Assembly (NCBI RefSeq): GCF_902506435.1
Contig: NZ_LR733215.1
Coordinates: forward strand, 3,702,161 to 3,766,160
Reading direction: 5' to 3'
Origin: Nocardioides sp. AX2bis
GTDB lineage: Bacteria > Actinomycetota > Actinomycetes > Propionibacteriales > Nocardioidaceae
Length of the DNA stretch: 64,000 nt
The position numbers and the translations under genes are program-made. The notes under the pieces were generated by a model that saw only the letters and a program-made list of their open reading frames with translations, was not told where the DNA came from and searched no databases. The number at the start of each line of letters is the position of its first letter. Within the stretch, counting starts at the first letter, position 1. Below, in pieces: positions 1-7,544 of the stretch.

Positions 1-61
1 AGCGTGAGGTCAGCTCGTGGTCGGGATAGGGCTTGCCGTCGCCCACCCGCTTGAAGATCAC
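1..61 (-). CDS. Mirror-image partial copy of the VapB-like antitoxin gene start
   Basis: This is the left arm of the inverted repeat. Read on the minus strand it has the same GTG start (complement of 59-61) and the same first 20 codons (MIFKRVGDGKPYPDHELTSR) as the gene at 242-538. It then runs off the window. It is a real second gene only if the inverted repeat is genuine chromosomal sequence. If the repeat is an assembly fold-back, this copy does not exist. Confidence 0.35.
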   Translation of the reverse strand, partial: MIFKRVGDGKPYPDHELTSR

Positions 62-229
62 GCCGTGACTATAACCACGGCCGACCCCCGTGGAAGGGCC
101 CTCCGCCAGGCCGCAACGAGACCGTGACCCGCCCGCAGACCCCCCACCGCTCCGGATGCGGGGTCTGCGGGCGGGTCACGGTCTCGTTGCGGCCTGGCGG
201 AGGGCCCTTCCACGGGGGTCGGCCGTGGT

Positions 230-235
230 TATAGT
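230..235 (+). promoter_or_regulatory. -10 box TATAGT for the VapB-like gene
   Basis: TATAGT ends 6 bases before the GTG at 242, the spacing expected for a leaderless actinobacterial transcript. A weak TTCCAC lies 16 bases upstream. The left arm of the inverted repeat holds the mirror copy at 68-73. Confidence 0.55.
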
Positions 236-241
236 CACGGC

Positions 242-538
242 GTGATCTTCAAGCGGGTGGGCGACGGCAAGCCCTATCCCGACCACGAGCTGACCTCACG
301 CTCGTGGGCCTCGGTGCCTCCACGCCAGGTCCGGCTCGACGAGCTGGTGACGATCAAAGACACCCTGCAGCTGGCCACCCTGCTGGACGAGGACTCCACC
401 TTCTACGGCGACCTCTTCGCCCACGTCGTCGCCTGGCGCGACGAGCTGTACCTCGAGGACGGCCTGCACCGCGCACTGCGCGCCGCGCTGCAGCAGCGAC
501 ACGTGCTCCACGCCCGCGTCCACCACCTGGAGGCCTGA
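242..538 (+). CDS. VapB-family antitoxin-like small protein
   Basis: This 98-residue cytoplasmic protein starts MIFKRVGDGKPYPDH and contains LLDEDSTFYGDLFAHVV, a pattern I recognise from a conserved actinobacterial family often annotated as VapB-type antitoxin. I see no PIN-domain toxin beside it, so that name is weakly supported and the real function is unknown. The GTG start fits a leaderless transcript from the -10 box at 230-235. The next gene, a LytR_C protein, begins 3 bases after its stop, so the two are probably co-transcribed. The first 61 bases lie inside the long inverted repeat at the window start. Confidence 0.7.
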   Translation: MIFKRVGDGKPYPDHELTSRSWASVPPRQVRLDELVTIKDTLQLATLLDEDSTFYGDLFAHVVAWRDELYLEDGLHRALRAALQQRHVLHARVHHLEA

Positions 539-541
539 GAA

Positions 542-1036
542 GTGGGACCCCGCCTGCGCACCGCCCTGACCCTGCTCGTCCTGCTCGGGGTGGTGCTGGG
601 CGCCGCGGCGTGGGGCTGGAGCCGCCTGACCTCGCCGGTCGGCGACGCCGCCGGCGGACCGTGCACCGAGACCGACCTCGAGCCCGGCGACCGGGTGACC
701 ACCGAGCAGGTGGTGGTCACCGTGCTGAACGCGGGGTCCCGCTCCGGCCTGGCCGGCCGGGTCACCGGGGACCTGGTCGACCAGGGCTTCGTCAAGGGCC
801 AGTCGACGAACGCCCCGAGCGGCACCGAGGTCCCCCGGGTCCAGATCTGGACCGACTCCCCCCGCAGCCCCCAGGTACGCCTGGTGCGCGGCTACCTGGG
901 CGAGGTCTCCGTCGTCCGCCGCGACCCGGTCGGCGAGGGCGTCACCGTCGTCGTGGGTGACGACTTCGAGGAGCTCACGGCCGGCCCGGCCAGGGTGACC
1001 GTGCGCGAGGACACCACCGCCTGCCTCGCGGGCTGA
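542..1036 (+). CDS. LytR C-terminal domain protein, membrane anchored
   Basis: The protein has 164 residues. A signal-anchor segment at about residues 8-30 (LTLLVLLGVVLGAAAWGW) is followed by an extracytoplasmic domain resembling LytR_C (VVVTVLNAGSRSGLAGRVTGDLVDQGF), found in LytR-CpsA-Psr cell-wall proteins or standing alone. The catalytic LCP domain is absent, so it is a stand-alone LytR_C protein and its ligand is unknown. The GTG start is 3 bases after the preceding stop. It ends 24 bases before the end of the convergent antiporter gene. Confidence 0.75.
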   Translation: MGPRLRTALTLLVLLGVVLGAAAWGWSRLTSPVGDAAGGPCTETDLEPGDRVTTEQVVVTVLNAGSRSGLAGRVTGDLVDQGFVKGQSTNAPSGTEVPRVQIWTDSPRSPQVRLVRGYLGEVSVVRRDPVGEGVTVVVGDDFEELTAGPARVTVREDTTACLAG

Positions 1037-1060
1037 CCTGCCCGGGCGCCCGGCACCGCC

Positions 1061-2575
1061 TCAGGGCCGCCGGTCGCGCTCGTCCTCCCCGAGCCACTGC
1101 GCCAGGCGCCCGCCCTGGCTGACCTGGCGCAGGCGTCGCTCGGTCTGCTCGCGCTGCCGGCGCGGGCAGACGACCAGCAGGTCGTCACCGTGGCGCAGGA
1201 CCGTGCGCGGGTCGGGCACCAGCGTGTGGCCGTCGCGGACGACCATCGAGATCGACGCCTCCCGGGGCAGCCGCAGCTCGCCGACCTCGACGCCGTGCAG
1301 GCGCGACAACGGGCTGATCGTGATCTGCAGCAGGTCGGCCGCGACGCGCTCCAGCGGGGCGGCCTCGACGTCGAGGTCGCGCGGCTCGAGCGGCCGCGTG
1401 ACCCCGAGCCAGCGGGCCACCAGCGGCAGCGTCGGGCCGGTGAGCAGGGTGTAGGCCACCACCAGGACGAAGACGACGTCGAAGAGGTCCTCGGCGCCCG
1501 CCACCCCCTCGGAGAGCGGGATCGTGGCGAGCACGATCGGCACCGCGCCGCGCAGACCCGCCCACGACATGAAGGACACCTCGCGCCACGGCATCGGCTG
1601 CACGACCGTCGAGACCAGGACCGAGACCGGCCGGGCGACCACGGTGAGCACCAGGCCCGCGACCAGGGCCATCACCACGGTCGAGGCGGTGATCCGACCC
1701 GGGGAGAGCAGCAGCCCGAGCATCACGAAGAGCCCGATCTGGGCGAGCCAGGCCACGCCCTCGGCGAAGGAGCGCGTGGTGCCGCGGTGGGGCAGCTCGG
1801 CGTTGCCGAGCACGAGCGCGGCGACGTAGACGGCCGCGAAGCCGCTGCCGTGCAGGGCGGCGGCCGCGCCGTACGCGAGCAGGGTGAAGGTGACGACCGC
1901 CAGCGGGTAGAGACCCGAGGACGGCAGCGCGGCACGGCGCAGCGACCAGGCGCCGGCGAAGCCGACCGCCAGGCCCACGACCAGGCCGAGCGCGAGCTCG
2001 CCGAGCACGATCGCCACGATCGCGGGGACGCCGTGGTCGGCCACCGCCCCCGTCGAGACCAGGGTGACCAGGACGACCGTCGGGGCGTCGTTCAGCCCCG
2101 ACTCCGCCTCGAGGCTGCCGACCAGGCGGCGCGGCAGCGGCACGACGCGCAGCACCGAGAAGACCGCGGCGGCATCGGTCGGGGAGGTGACGGCGCCGAG
2201 CAGGATCGCCAGCTCCCAGGGCAGCCCGAGCAGGTAGTGGGCGGCCACGGCGACCACCAGGACCGAGACGGTGACGCCGATCGTGGCCAGGGACAGGCCC
2301 AGCCGCATCGAGGGCCGTACCTCGTCCCACTTCGTGGTCAGCCCGCCCTCGGCCAGGATCAGCGCGAGCGCGGCGAAGCCGAGCGCATGGGCGAGCTGGG
2401 CGTCGTCGAAGCCGATGCCCAGCCCGGACTCGCCCAGCGCGACCCCCATCAGCAGGTAGACCAGCAGGCTGGGCAGGCCGGCGCGCGAGGACAGGCGCAC
2501 GGCCAGGATGGCCAGCAAAGTGACGGCCGAGCCGACCAGCAGGAAGCTGTCGAGCTGCTCGACGTCGAAGCTCAT
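1061..2575 (-). CDS. Potassium/proton antiporter (CPA1/NhaP2 type) with TrkA-C domain
   Basis: This 504-residue integral membrane protein has about 12-13 hydrophobic helices over residues 8-385, including the conserved ESGLNDAP segment of CPA cation/proton antiporters. A C-terminal TrkA_C-like domain (about residues 400-480, SPLSRLHGVEVGELRLP) resembles the regulatory region of NhaP2/CvrA K+/H+ antiporters. Its likely role is exchange of K+ or Na+ for H+. The ATG at 2575 is preceded by GAGGTGAG and starts just before the first helix, whereas an upstream in-frame extension is arginine/proline-rich and lacks a site. The gene lies 50 bases downstream of the VWA gene and may be read through from it. 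Confidence 0.85.
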   Translation of the reverse strand: MSFDVEQLDSFLLVGSAVTLLAILAVRLSSRAGLPSLLVYLLMGVALGESGLGIGFDDAQLAHALGFAALALILAEGGLTTKWDEVRPSMRLGLSLATIGVTVSVLVVAVAAHYLLGLPWELAILLGAVTSPTDAAAVFSVLRVVPLPRRLVGSLEAESGLNDAPTVVLVTLVSTGAVADHGVPAIVAIVLGELALGLVVGLAVGFAGAWSLRRAALPSSGLYPLAVVTFTLLAYGAAAALHGSGFAAVYVAALVLGNAELPHRGTTRSFAEGVAWLAQIGLFVMLGLLLSPGRITASTVVMALVAGLVLTVVARPVSVLVSTVVQPMPWREVSFMSWAGLRGAVPIVLATIPLSEGVAGAEDLFDVVFVLVVAYTLLTGPTLPLVARWLGVTRPLEPRDLDVEAAPLERVAADLLQITISPLSRLHGVEVGELRLPREASISMVVRDGHTLVPDPRTVLRHGDDLLVVCPRRQREQTERRLRQVSQGGRLAQWLGEDERDRRP

Positions 2576-2625
2576 CTCACCTCGGCGGGGCTGGGGGGCG
2601 CGGACCCTGATCCTACCGCCGCTCG

Positions 2626-4020
2626 TCAGCGGGCGAGGTCGTGCACGAACTCCGTGAGCTGGGCCAGGTTGCGGCACTCCACCATCGGCACGATCGCGCC
2701 GTAGGCGGACGCGGCGCTGTCGCCGGTGTCCCAGTGCCGGCGGCGCTCGGGGTTGAGCCAGTGCGCGTGCCGGGCGGTGCCGGCGAGGTCGCGGACCACG
2801 TCCAGCGCGAGGTCGCCGTGGTTGGAGCGGGCGTCGCCGAGGACCAGCAGCGAGCTGCGGGAGGTGACGGCGTCGCCGTGCTCGGAGGCGAAGCGGCTCA
2901 GCGCCCGGCCGTAGTGCGTCCGGCCCCAGGTGGCGGCCTTGTCGGTGTCGGCGGCGAGCGCGGTCATCGTGTCGGCCAGGTCTCCGCCGGGCGTGAAGTG
3001 GTGGGTGACCTCGTGCACGGTGTCGACGAACGTGAACGCCCGGACGTTGGTGAACTGCTCGCGCAGCGCGAAGACCAGCATCAGCGTGAAGCGCGCGAAG
3101 GACGCGACCGACCCGCTGACGTCGCAGAGGACGACCAGCTCGGTGCGGTGCGGGCGGCGGGGCTTGTGGTGGGTCACGAGCGGGACGCCACCGGTCGACA
3201 TCGAGGCGCGGACCGTACGCCGCACGTCGAGCGGCCCGCGCCGCCGGGCGTGCTGCTCCTGGGTCAGTCGCGAGGCCAGGCGGCGCGCGAGCGGGTAGAT
3301 CTCGCGGCGGAGCTCGTCGAGGTCGGCGCGGCGGGCGGTGGTGAGGTCGAGCCGGTCGAGCGAGGGGCGCACGGCGACGTCCGCCACGTGCTCGGCGCCC
3401 TTCTCCTCGGCGATCCGGCGGCGGGCGTCGTCCTCCACGCGGCGGGTGAAGTCACCCACCCGGCCCCCGGCCCGGCGCTCCGCGGCCTCGCCGTCGAGGC
3501 CGCCGTCGACCAGGCCCTGCGCGACCCGGCCCACGAGGTCGGCCGGGGACACCCGCTGCAGGGCGGTGTAGGCCGACCACGACGACAGCCCGGGCCCGCG
3601 CCCGGGCATCGCGCCGAAACGGCCGAGCGCCTCGGCGGCCAGCGCGGCGAGAGCCTGCTCGTCACCCGAGGTCAGCGCGGCCGAGAGCCGCTCGCGCAGG
3701 TCGGCCAGGGCGGCGGCGTTGTCGCGGGAGGTCGGCTCGGAGGACGTCTCGTCCGCGGCGGCACGCCCCTGCTCGGCCACCCCGCCGCCGATCATCCGCG
3801 GGAACCACAGGTCGAAGAGCGTGTCGAACGTCGGTCGGTGGCCCAGCCGCTTGACCAGCGTCGCGGCGTACGTCTCCCGCACCGTCTCGCGGTCGTGCCA
3901 GCCGACCGCGCCGAGCGCGGCGACGGCGTCGAGGTCCTCGGCCAGCGAGACCGGCAGGCCGGCCCCGCGCAGCGCCTCCAGGAAGGAGAGGTGGCGCTGG
4001 AGCAGCCCGGAGCCGGTCAC
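2626..4020 (-). CDS. VWA domain protein, CoxE-like partner of MoxR ATPase
   Basis: The protein has 464 residues with no signal peptide or membrane segment. The C-terminal third is a von Willebrand A domain with an intact MIDAS start, VVLCDVSGSV (around residue 300), followed by a conserved Arg/His-rich strand context. The N-terminal part is the helical region typical of CoxE-like proteins. Its GTG start lies 4 bases after the MoxR stop. MoxR AAA+ ATPases and VWA proteins usually act together as chaperone or metal-insertion machines. The substrate here cannot be read from the neighbours, because no molybdo- or CO-dehydrogenase genes are present. Confidence 0.85.
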   Translation of the reverse strand: MTGSGLLQRHLSFLEALRGAGLPVSLAEDLDAVAALGAVGWHDRETVRETYAATLVKRLGHRPTFDTLFDLWFPRMIGGGVAEQGRAAADETSSEPTSRDNAAALADLRERLSAALTSGDEQALAALAAEALGRFGAMPGRGPGLSSWSAYTALQRVSPADLVGRVAQGLVDGGLDGEAAERRAGGRVGDFTRRVEDDARRRIAEEKGAEHVADVAVRPSLDRLDLTTARRADLDELRREIYPLARRLASRLTQEQHARRRGPLDVRRTVRASMSTGGVPLVTHHKPRRPHRTELVVLCDVSGSVASFARFTLMLVFALREQFTNVRAFTFVDTVHEVTHHFTPGGDLADTMTALAADTDKAATWGRTHYGRALSRFASEHGDAVTSRSSLLVLGDARSNHGDLALDVVRDLAGTARHAHWLNPERRRHWDTGDSAASAYGAIVPMVECRNLAQLTEFVHDLAR

Positions 4021-4024
4021 GGCC

Positions 4025-4921
4025 TCACGCCCGCAGGCGCAGCTCGCGCACGGCCCGGTCGGTGTCGGACGAGTGCTTCAGGACGACGCCGAGGGTGCGG
4101 TCGATCGCGGCGTCGTCGAGGTCGCCGATCTCCAGGGCCACCAGGGTCCGCGCCCAGTCGACGGACTCGGCGATGGAGGGCGCCTTCTTCAGCTCCAGCT
4201 CCCGCAACCGCCCGACGGCCGCGACCAGCTGTCCCGCGACCTTCTCCTCGAGCTCGGGCACCTGGCTCAGCACGATCTCGCGCTCGCGCTCGGCGTCGGG
4301 GTAGTCCAGGTGCAGGTAGAGGCAGCGCCGCTTGACCGCCTCCGACAGCTCGCGGCTGGCGTTCGACGTCAGCACGACGAACGGCCGCCGGGTGGCGGCG
4401 ACCGTGCCGAGCTCGGGGATGGTGACCGCGAAGTCCGACAGCACCTCGAGCAGCAGCCCCTCCACCTCGACGTCGGTCTTGTCGACCTCGTCGATCAGCA
4501 GCACCGTCGGCTCCTCGCGCCGGATCGCGGTCAGCAACGGGCGCGTGAGGAGGAACTCCTCGGTGAAGATGTCGTCGTGGGTCTCCGACCAGGCCTGGTC
4601 GTCCTTGCTGGACTGGATGCGGAGCAGCTGCTTCTTGTAGTTCCACTCGTAGAGCGCACGTGCCTCGTCGAGGCCCTCGTAGCACTGCAGCCGCACCAGG
4701 TCGGCCCCGGCGGCACGGGCCACGGCCTTGGCCAGCTCGGTCTTGCCCACGCCCGCCGGGCCCTCCACGAGCAGCGGCTTCTCCAGCGCCCCGGCCAGGA
4801 AGCCGACGGTGCCGGTGGCGGTGTCGGCGAGGTAGCCGACCTCGCCCAGCCGGGCCACCGCGTCGTCGGGCGAGGCGAACCAGGTCGTCGTCGGGGCCTG
4901 GGTCGGCGTGGGGTCCGGCAT
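4025..4921 (-). CDS. MoxR family AAA+ ATPase
   Basis: The protein has 298 residues. Walker A is GPAGVGKT (residues 54-61) and Walker B is VLLIDEVDK, with a sensor region VLTSNASREL and arginine-containing lid. This is a typical single AAA+ module of MoxR ATPases, which remodel or activate partner complexes. I chose ATG 4921 because AGGAT lies 7 bases upstream. A GTG at 4939 would add six residues but has a poorer site. The VWA gene follows within 4 bases, so the pair is translationally linked. The OhrR-like gene 23 bases upstream is on the same strand, so part of the transcript may arise there. Confidence 0.9.
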   Translation of the reverse strand: MPDPTPTQAPTTTWFASPDDAVARLGEVGYLADTATGTVGFLAGALEKPLLVEGPAGVGKTELAKAVARAAGADLVRLQCYEGLDEARALYEWNYKKQLLRIQSSKDDQAWSETHDDIFTEEFLLTRPLLTAIRREEPTVLLIDEVDKTDVEVEGLLLEVLSDFAVTIPELGTVAATRRPFVVLTSNASRELSEAVKRRCLYLHLDYPDAEREREIVLSQVPELEEKVAGQLVAAVGRLRELELKKAPSIAESVDWARTLVALEIGDLDDAAIDRTLGVVLKHSSDTDRAVRELRLRA

Positions 4922-4944
4922 GCCGACATCCTCGCCCACGGCGT

Positions 4945-5496
4945 CTAGGACCGCTCCATGGGCACCTCGGGGCTCCCCAGGTCCTGCGGACCGGCCCCCG
5001 CCGAGCCCCGCCCGGCCGAGGCCGCGCCGGCCTGGGGAGGAGCGGCCAACGACACCACGAGGGCCTGGAGCCGGACCACGAGGTCGTCCTGCGCGTCGCG
5101 CGTCAGGCCGGTCGCCGCGCAGACCTGCGGGATGACGTCGCGGGTCGAGTCCCGCAGCCGTACGCCCTCGTCCGTGGCGCCCACGAGCACCTTCCGCTCG
5201 TCGCCCGGCAGGCGCTGGCGTACGACCAGGCCGCGCATCTCAAGCCGCTTGAGCAGCGGGGACATCGTGCTGGACTCCAGGTGGAGACGACGCGCCAGCG
5301 CGCCGACCTGCTGCGGGCCGTCCTGCCACAGCACCGACATGACCAGGTACTGGGGGTAGGTCAGCTCCTGCTCCTCGAGCAACGGCCGGTAGACGGCGTC
5401 CATCGCACGGGCCGCCGCGTGCAGGGCCAGGCAGAGCCTGTCGTCGACGCCCGGATCCGCTCCCGCGGGATCCAGCCCGCCCGTGGTGGTCTCCAT
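4945..5496 (-). CDS. MarR-family regulator, OhrR-like
   Basis: The protein has 183 residues. It contains a winged-helix MarR domain (about residues 20-150) with the OhrR hallmark LCLALHAAARAMDAVYRPLL followed by LTYPQYLVMSVLW. Cys22 matches the peroxide-sensing cysteine of OhrR, and no second Cys matches a resolving residue except Cys in PQVCAATG. OhrR proteins repress peroxide-detoxifying genes until the Cys is oxidised. The divergent neighbour is an alpha/beta hydrolase of the haloperoxidase-like group rather than Ohr itself. The ATG at 5496 is 7 bases after a TAGGCT -10 box, supporting a leaderless start; GTG 5502 is the alternative. The C-terminal 35 residues are Ala/Gly/Pro-rich and unusual for the family. 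Confidence 0.85.
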   Translation of the reverse strand: METTTGGLDPAGADPGVDDRLCLALHAAARAMDAVYRPLLEEQELTYPQYLVMSVLWQDGPQQVGALARRLHLESSTMSPLLKRLEMRGLVVRQRLPGDERKVLVGATDEGVRLRDSTRDVIPQVCAATGLTRDAQDDLVVRLQALVVSLAAPPQAGAASAGRGSAGAGPQDLGSPEVPMERS

Positions 5497-5503
5497 GGGC
5501 ACC

Positions 5504-5509
5504 AGCCTA
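5504..5509 (-). promoter_or_regulatory. -10 box TAGGCT of the OhrR-like gene
   Basis: TAGGCT on the minus strand ends 7 bases before ATG 5496, consistent with a leaderless transcript. The 100 bases between here and the divergent hydrolase gene hold an imperfect repeat with TTCG at 5528-5531 and CGAA at 5551-5554 that could be an operator. The match is weak. Confidence 0.55.
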
Positions 5510-5610
5510 GCGAAGGCGCGGGAATGTTTCGGGTGCGATCATGTTGTGCTCGAAGTAAGAAGCGCCGGTCCTCCAGACCGTCGTACCCCGCCTTCCAAGG
5601 AGGAACGTCC

Positions 5611-6444
5611 ATGCCGACCATCACCTCGAAGTCCGGACTGCTGTCCAAGACCGAGCTGCACTACGACGAGACCGGCCAGGGCCGACCCGTCGTCCTGATC
5701 CACGGCTGGCCGCTCAACGGCGACTCCTGGGCCAAGCAGGTGCCGGCGTTCGTCGAGGCCGGCTACCGCGTCATCACCTACGACCGTCGCGGGTTCGGCC
5801 AGTCCGAGAAGCCGGGCAAGGGCTACGACTACGACCACTTCGCCGACGACCTCGCCGCGCTGCTCGACGAGCTCGACCTCACCGACGTGACCCTCGTGGG
5901 CTTCTCGATGGGTGGCGGCGAGATCGCCCGCTACATCAGCCGTCACGGCCAGGAGCGGCTGCGCAGCGTGGTCTTCGCCGCCGCGGTGCCGCCGTACCTG
6001 CTCAAGACCGACGACAACGTCGACGGCGCGCTGGGCGACGCCGACGTGGACGGCATGCAGAAGGCCGCCTCGGACGACCGCACCGGCTTCCTCGACGGCT
6101 TCACCACGAGCTTCTTCTCCGTGGACGGCGAGATCAAGGTCTCCGAGCAGGACCGCCAGGACGCGCTCGCAATGGCGTCCCAGGCGGAGGACAAGGCGCT
6201 GGTCGACTGCATCGCCGCCTTCGCCCGCACCGACTTCCGCGAGGACCTGACCAAGGTGACCGTCCCGACCCTCGTCATCCACGGCGACGGCGACGGCACC
6301 GTCCCGTTCGAGGCCTCGGGTCGCCGCACCGCCGCCGCGATCGCGGGCAGCGAGCTGCACGTCGTCGCCGGCGCGCCGCACGGCTTCACCGCCAGCCACG
6401 CCGAGGAGTTCAACAGCACCGTGCTGACCTTCCTCGCACGCTGA
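5611..6444 (+). CDS. Alpha/beta hydrolase of the non-haem haloperoxidase-like group
   Basis: This 277-residue protein has the complete alpha/beta hydrolase signature. The oxyanion region is HGWPLNG (31-37), the nucleophile elbow GFSMGG has Ser99, an acidic residue sits in HGDGDGTVP, and a C-terminal His in GAPHGF completes the triad. This architecture matches esterases/perhydrolases annotated as non-haem chloroperoxidases. The natural substrate is unknown. The start is fixed by AAGGAGG at 5597-5603 before ATG 5611. It is divergent from an OhrR-like sensor, suggesting induction by organic peroxides. A strong terminator follows. Confidence 0.9.
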   Translation: MPTITSKSGLLSKTELHYDETGQGRPVVLIHGWPLNGDSWAKQVPAFVEAGYRVITYDRRGFGQSEKPGKGYDYDHFADDLAALLDELDLTDVTLVGFSMGGGEIARYISRHGQERLRSVVFAAAVPPYLLKTDDNVDGALGDADVDGMQKAASDDRTGFLDGFTTSFFSVDGEIKVSEQDRQDALAMASQAEDKALVDCIAAFARTDFREDLTKVTVPTLVIHGDGDGTVPFEASGRRTAAAIAGSELHVVAGAPHGFTASHAEEFNSTVLTFLAR

Positions 6445-6459
6445 CGCACCGCTGACGAC

Positions 6460-6492
6460 GAACGCCCCGTGGACGTGGTCCACGGGGCGTTC
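6460..6492 (+). terminator. Rho-independent terminator after the hydrolase gene
   Basis: A 15-bp perfect stem (6460-6474 with 6478-6492) has a 3-base loop and is followed by GTCTGTCTTT. It lies 15 bases after the hydrolase stop. Confidence 0.9.
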
Positions 6493-6565
6493 GTCTGTCT
6501 TTAGGAATCCCCGACGGAGCGACCGGGTGTGGAACGGGCTGGTCTCCCCCGACGTCGGAGTCGTC

Positions 6566-7275
6566 ATGAACGTGAACCGTGGGCGCCTGTCCCTGGGTCC
6601 GCTCGCACTCGCGCTCGCTGTGGTCGGGCGTGGGGACAGATCCGGAGGCGACGCTCCGGCTCGTCCCGTGGACGCCTCCGCGTCGGAAGAGCCTCGATCG
6701 GGTCCGAGGGTGTCCGACCCTTCGACACTGACGGGGCCAGGTCGCTGCAGAGGGTGACATCCTGGAGATGACCGGCCGGTCAGGTCGCGGGGATCCAGTC
6801 GCAGGCCACCGTCACGGCTCGCGGGACCAGCACGACCGCACAGGACCAGGGGACGGCAGTGGAGAGTGGACCGAAGCAGGTCGGTCTGAACGGTGTCGTG
6901 GTGTCGATCCCGTACACGTGGGGTTCCGACGACGCTCGGTGCGACCCACCAGCTCGGGTCGCGAAGGCGGTCTCGGTGTTCTGGGACTGTGTCCCCGGTG
7001 ATCCGTCACGGTCGTCGTCGGTGGCGTTGTTCGACGGTTCGTGGGCGGGCGCCGGGGCGCGGTCCGGTGACCTGCGGCCTGCTGGACGGGTGGGTGATCA
7101 CGAGGTGCTGGCGAGCACCGGCGTGAGCGAGCTGAGTGCACCCGGTCGGTGTTCGCAGGGGTTCGGGGTCCCGGACCTGAACGCGTGGTTCCGGGTCTCC
7201 GTCTGGTCCGACCAGGGTGGCATGGAGGCGATCGCAAGGATCCGGGAGTCGCTCACCCTGAGTGGTGAGGGGTAG
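6566..7275 (+). pseudogene. Decayed lipoprotein-like gene
   Basis: The gap between the hydrolase and tRNA-Ser holds no intact gene. An ATG at 6566 opens a frame starting MNVNRGRLSLGPLALALAVV and then GRGDRSGG, which reads like a lipoprotein signal whose lipobox Cys has become Arg. It stops at 6757. Downstream, in another frame, 6859-7275 encodes a protein-like stretch (QVGLNGVVVSIPYTWGSDDARC; DLNAWFRVSVWSDQGGMEAIARI) without a good start or ribosome site. An in-frame TGA at 6769-6771 blocks it upstream. Base usage is less G/C-biased at third positions than in neighbours. I infer one frameshifted, mutated gene. A shorter functional ORF at 6859 (138 residues) is the alternative. Confidence 0.45.
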
Positions 7276-7328
7276 GGACTGCCGGCAACGGCGGCCCGGG
7301 CGGGGAAAGACCGGCCCCGGAAAGCCGG

Positions 7329-7370
7329 AACGCCGGTCCCGGGCTCCCGAGGGAGCCGGGAACCGGCGTT
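7329..7370. terminator. Hairpin downstream of the decayed gene and tRNA-Ser
   Basis: AACGCCGGTCCCGGGCTC pairs with GAGCCGGGAACCGGCGTT with one or two mismatches around a short loop. It lies between the plus-strand remnant and the 3' end of the minus-strand tRNA, so it can act as a bidirectional terminator. No clear T-tract follows on the plus strand. Confidence 0.6.
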
Positions 7371-7418
7371 CTCCTGGCACTTCCGTGCCTGCGGCGTCAT
7401 GCTTTCGCACTCAGCCCC

Positions 7419-7506
7419 TGGCGGTGGCGGTGGGATTTGAACCCACGGTGGGTTGCCCCACACATCATTTCGAGTGATGCACCTTCGGCCTCTCGGACAC
7501 GCCACC
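7419..7506 (-). tRNA. tRNA-Ser (anticodon CGA)
   Basis: On the minus strand the acceptor GGTGGCG (7506-7500) pairs with CGCCACC (7429-7423). Positions 8-9 are TG, followed by a D-arm with CCGAGAGG. The anticodon stem CATCA/TGATG encloses CTCGAAA, giving anticodon CGA for codon UCG. A long variable arm (GTGGGGCAACCCAC) and T-arm GTGGG-TTCAAAT-CCCAC follow. The discriminator is G, and the CCA end is encoded (7421-7419). The long variable arm confirms a class II serine tRNA. Confidence 0.96.
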
Positions 7507-7544
7507 GCCGGAGAACATACCGGAGCGGGCCCGGACCACCGAAA

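Larger units (their letters stand above)
1..302. repeat. 143-bp perfect inverted repeat (arms 1-143 and 160-302)
   Basis: Bases 1-143 are the exact reverse complement of 160-302, around a 16-base spacer at 144-159. Every pair I checked sums to 303. Each arm carries the same promoter-like TATAGT, GTG start and first 61 bases of the VapB-like gene. The left arm runs to the window edge, so its outer limit is unknown. It may be a contig-end fold-back artefact or a real inverted duplication of the gene. Confidence 0.97.

Noticed and set aside
1..302. IS element or transposon ends
   Set aside because: The inverted repeat has no transposase and encloses only 16 bases. Its arms contain a promoter and gene start, not a transposon terminus.
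242..538. Complete VapBC toxin-antitoxin module
   Set aside because: No PIN-domain gene is present next to it within the window. The downstream neighbour is a LytR_C protein. The antitoxin name rests only on family resemblance.
6859..7275. Intact 138-residue gene
   Set aside because: The GTG has no ribosome site or -10 box at leaderless spacing. The preceding in-frame sequence is coding-like and cut by a stop. I treat it as part of a decayed gene, though not with certainty.
7419..7506. tRNA gene as a phage or island attachment site
   Set aside because: There is no integrase and no repeated tRNA 3' end nearby. The adjacent genes are housekeeping.
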